A stretch of DNA of 64,000 nt, taken from the NCBI RefSeq assembly GCF_024029855.1, contig NZ_CP097205.1, positions 372,001 through 436,000 of the forward strand, written 5' to 3'. Shown here in pieces: positions 63,314 through 64,000 of the stretch. This DNA is from Buchnera aphidicola (Sipha maydis). GTDB taxonomy: Bacteria > Pseudomonadota > Gammaproteobacteria > Enterobacterales > Enterobacteriaceae. Under the pieces are notes generated by a model. The model ran no database searches, was not told the origin of the DNA, and was given only the letters and a program-made list of their open reading frames with translations. A program made the position numbers and the translations under genes. Numbering within the stretch: the first letter of the stretch is position 1; the number at the start of each line of letters is the position of its first letter.

Positions 63314-63937
63314 TTAAGAGAATAGTTTTCTATTTTCTAAATATTTTAGTTTATTTTTTTTTTCATAATCTATGATATTTTGAATTTTTTTTAATGTTAA
63401 ATCAATTTTATCGAGTCCATTTATTAATTTAAATTTATAAAATTTATCGATTGAAAAGTGGTACTTGATTTTTTCAACATAAATTTTTTCTTTTAACAGG
63501 TTTACAATACATTTTGTTTTCTTATTTTTTTTGATGAATGAAAAAATTTCTTGTATTTGTTTTTTATTTAATTGAATTAATAAAAGATTATTATTTACAC
63601 TATTATTATAAAAAATATCAGCAAATTGAGAAGAAATAATGACTTTGATTCCATAATCTATTAATGCCCATACTGCGTGTTCACGTGATGAGCCACAGCC
63701 AAAATTTTCTCCTGTTATTAATATACTTGTATTTTTATATTTTTTTTTATTTAGAACAAAACTTTTATTTTTTTTTTTGGATTTATTATCTATATATCTC
63801 CAATTGTGAAATAAATGTTTTCCAAATCCAGTTTTTTTTGTACTTTTTAAAAATTGTTTTGGTATAATAATATCTGTATCGATATTTACGATATTGATAG
63901 GAGCAATTATTCCAGTATGTTTTTGAAATTTTTTCAT
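63314..63937 (-). CDS. leuD: 3-isopropylmalate dehydratase small subunit LeuD
   Basis: Small swivelling subunit of the aconitase-family isomerase that works with LeuC. The product is 207 aa (E. coli 201). MKKFQKHTGIIAPINIVNID and TGENFGCGSSREHAVWALID are characteristic. The start directly abuts the leuC stop (TAAATG). The leuA start is 83 bases downstream. Confidence 0.96.
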   Translation of the reverse strand: MKKFQKHTGIIAPINIVNIDTDIIIPKQFLKSTKKTGFGKHLFHNWRYIDNKSKKKNKSFVLNKKKYKNTSILITGENFGCGSSREHAVWALIDYGIKVIISSQFADIFYNNSVNNNLLLIQLNKKQIQEIFSFIKKNKKTKCIVNLLKEKIYVEKIKYHFSIDKFYKFKLINGLDKIDLTLKKIQNIIDYEKKNKLKYLENRKLFS

Positions 63938-64000
63938 TTAATTTTTCTCTTGATATAGTTTTCTAACATCTATAAAGTGTCCAAATATTGCAGAAGCAGC
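63938..64000 (-). CDS. leuC: 3-isopropylmalate dehydratase large subunit LeuC, C-terminal fragment
   Basis: The last 20 codons and the stop are in the window: AASAIFGHFIDVRKLYQEKN. This matches the E. coli LeuC end (AAAAVTGHFADIRNIK) and directly precedes leuD, as in E. coli. The rest of the gene is beyond the right edge. Confidence 0.9.
   Translation of the reverse strand, partial: AASAIFGHFIDVRKLYQEKN

Overview
The window looks like part of the reduced, extremely AT-rich chromosome of an aphid primary endosymbiont of the Buchnera aphidicola type. The evidence is the composition (poly-A/T everywhere, Lys/Ile/Asn/Phe-rich proteins), an enterobacterial gene set with high similarity to E. coli proteins, retention of essential amino acid biosynthesis (his, leu, met, arg, dap, aroC), a relict flagellar cluster, and the absence of mobile elements. 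Assignment to Buchnera is inferred from remembered gene order and families; no search was run. Chromosomal leu genes and the heavy flagellar loss suggest a lineage other than the well-known Aphidinae strains, but the host cannot be named from this window.

Layout, left to right. 1-2.5 kb: tail of rpoH, then metE. 2.6-17.0 kb, all on the minus strand: purH, hupA, and the transcription/translation block thrU-tyrU-glyT-thrT-secE-nusG-rplK-rplA-rplJ-rplL-rpoB-rpoC (E. coli order, without tufB). 17.3-22.1 kb, plus strand: metF, argG, argH, secB. 22.2-26.2 kb, minus strand: the macromolecular synthesis operon rpsU-dnaG-rpoD. 26.2-28.6 kb: tsaD and cca. 28.7-31.4 kb, minus strand: ptsH-ptsI-crr. 31.7-35.4 kb: ligA, tRNA-Val and tRNA-Lys (minus strand), gltX. 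35.5-39.7 kb: flagellar remnants fliE / fliF-fliP-fliQ-fliR. 39.8-43.9 kb: rpmB-rpmG, ppa, pmbA, the RNase P RNA gene rnpB, rsmI. 43.9-49.5 kb: fabB, tal, tkt, dapE. 49.6-52.6 kb: dapA, aroC (minus strand), smrB. 52.8-61.5 kb: the complete histidine operon hisGDCBHAFI, then gnd. 61.7-64.0 kb, minus strand: leuC (tail)-leuD-leuA.

The genes fit together as a nutrient-provisioning cell with a minimal information-processing core. PTS proteins feed glycolysis; tal, tkt and gnd supply pentose phosphates for histidine. AICAR released by HisH/HisF can be recycled to IMP by PurH. MetF and MetE complete methionine, ArgG/ArgH the end of arginine, and LeuA/C/D most of leucine.

Points that deserve a second look: nusG has no usable in-frame start unless a run of 13 A is slipped; the flagellar locus has lost everything between fliF and fliP, and FliF has a shortened FliG-binding tail; leuA lies downstream of leuD; Cca has lost its HD signature; TsaD carries an unusual Gly-to-Lys change; ligA terminates inside an antisense tRNA; rnpB starts 10 bp after rsmI; and argECB, cysE and cysK are absent from their expected places. 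Perfect hairpins sit at seven of the nine convergent gene junctions, which is striking in such an AT-rich genome. I found no evidence of a wholly novel multi-gene system.
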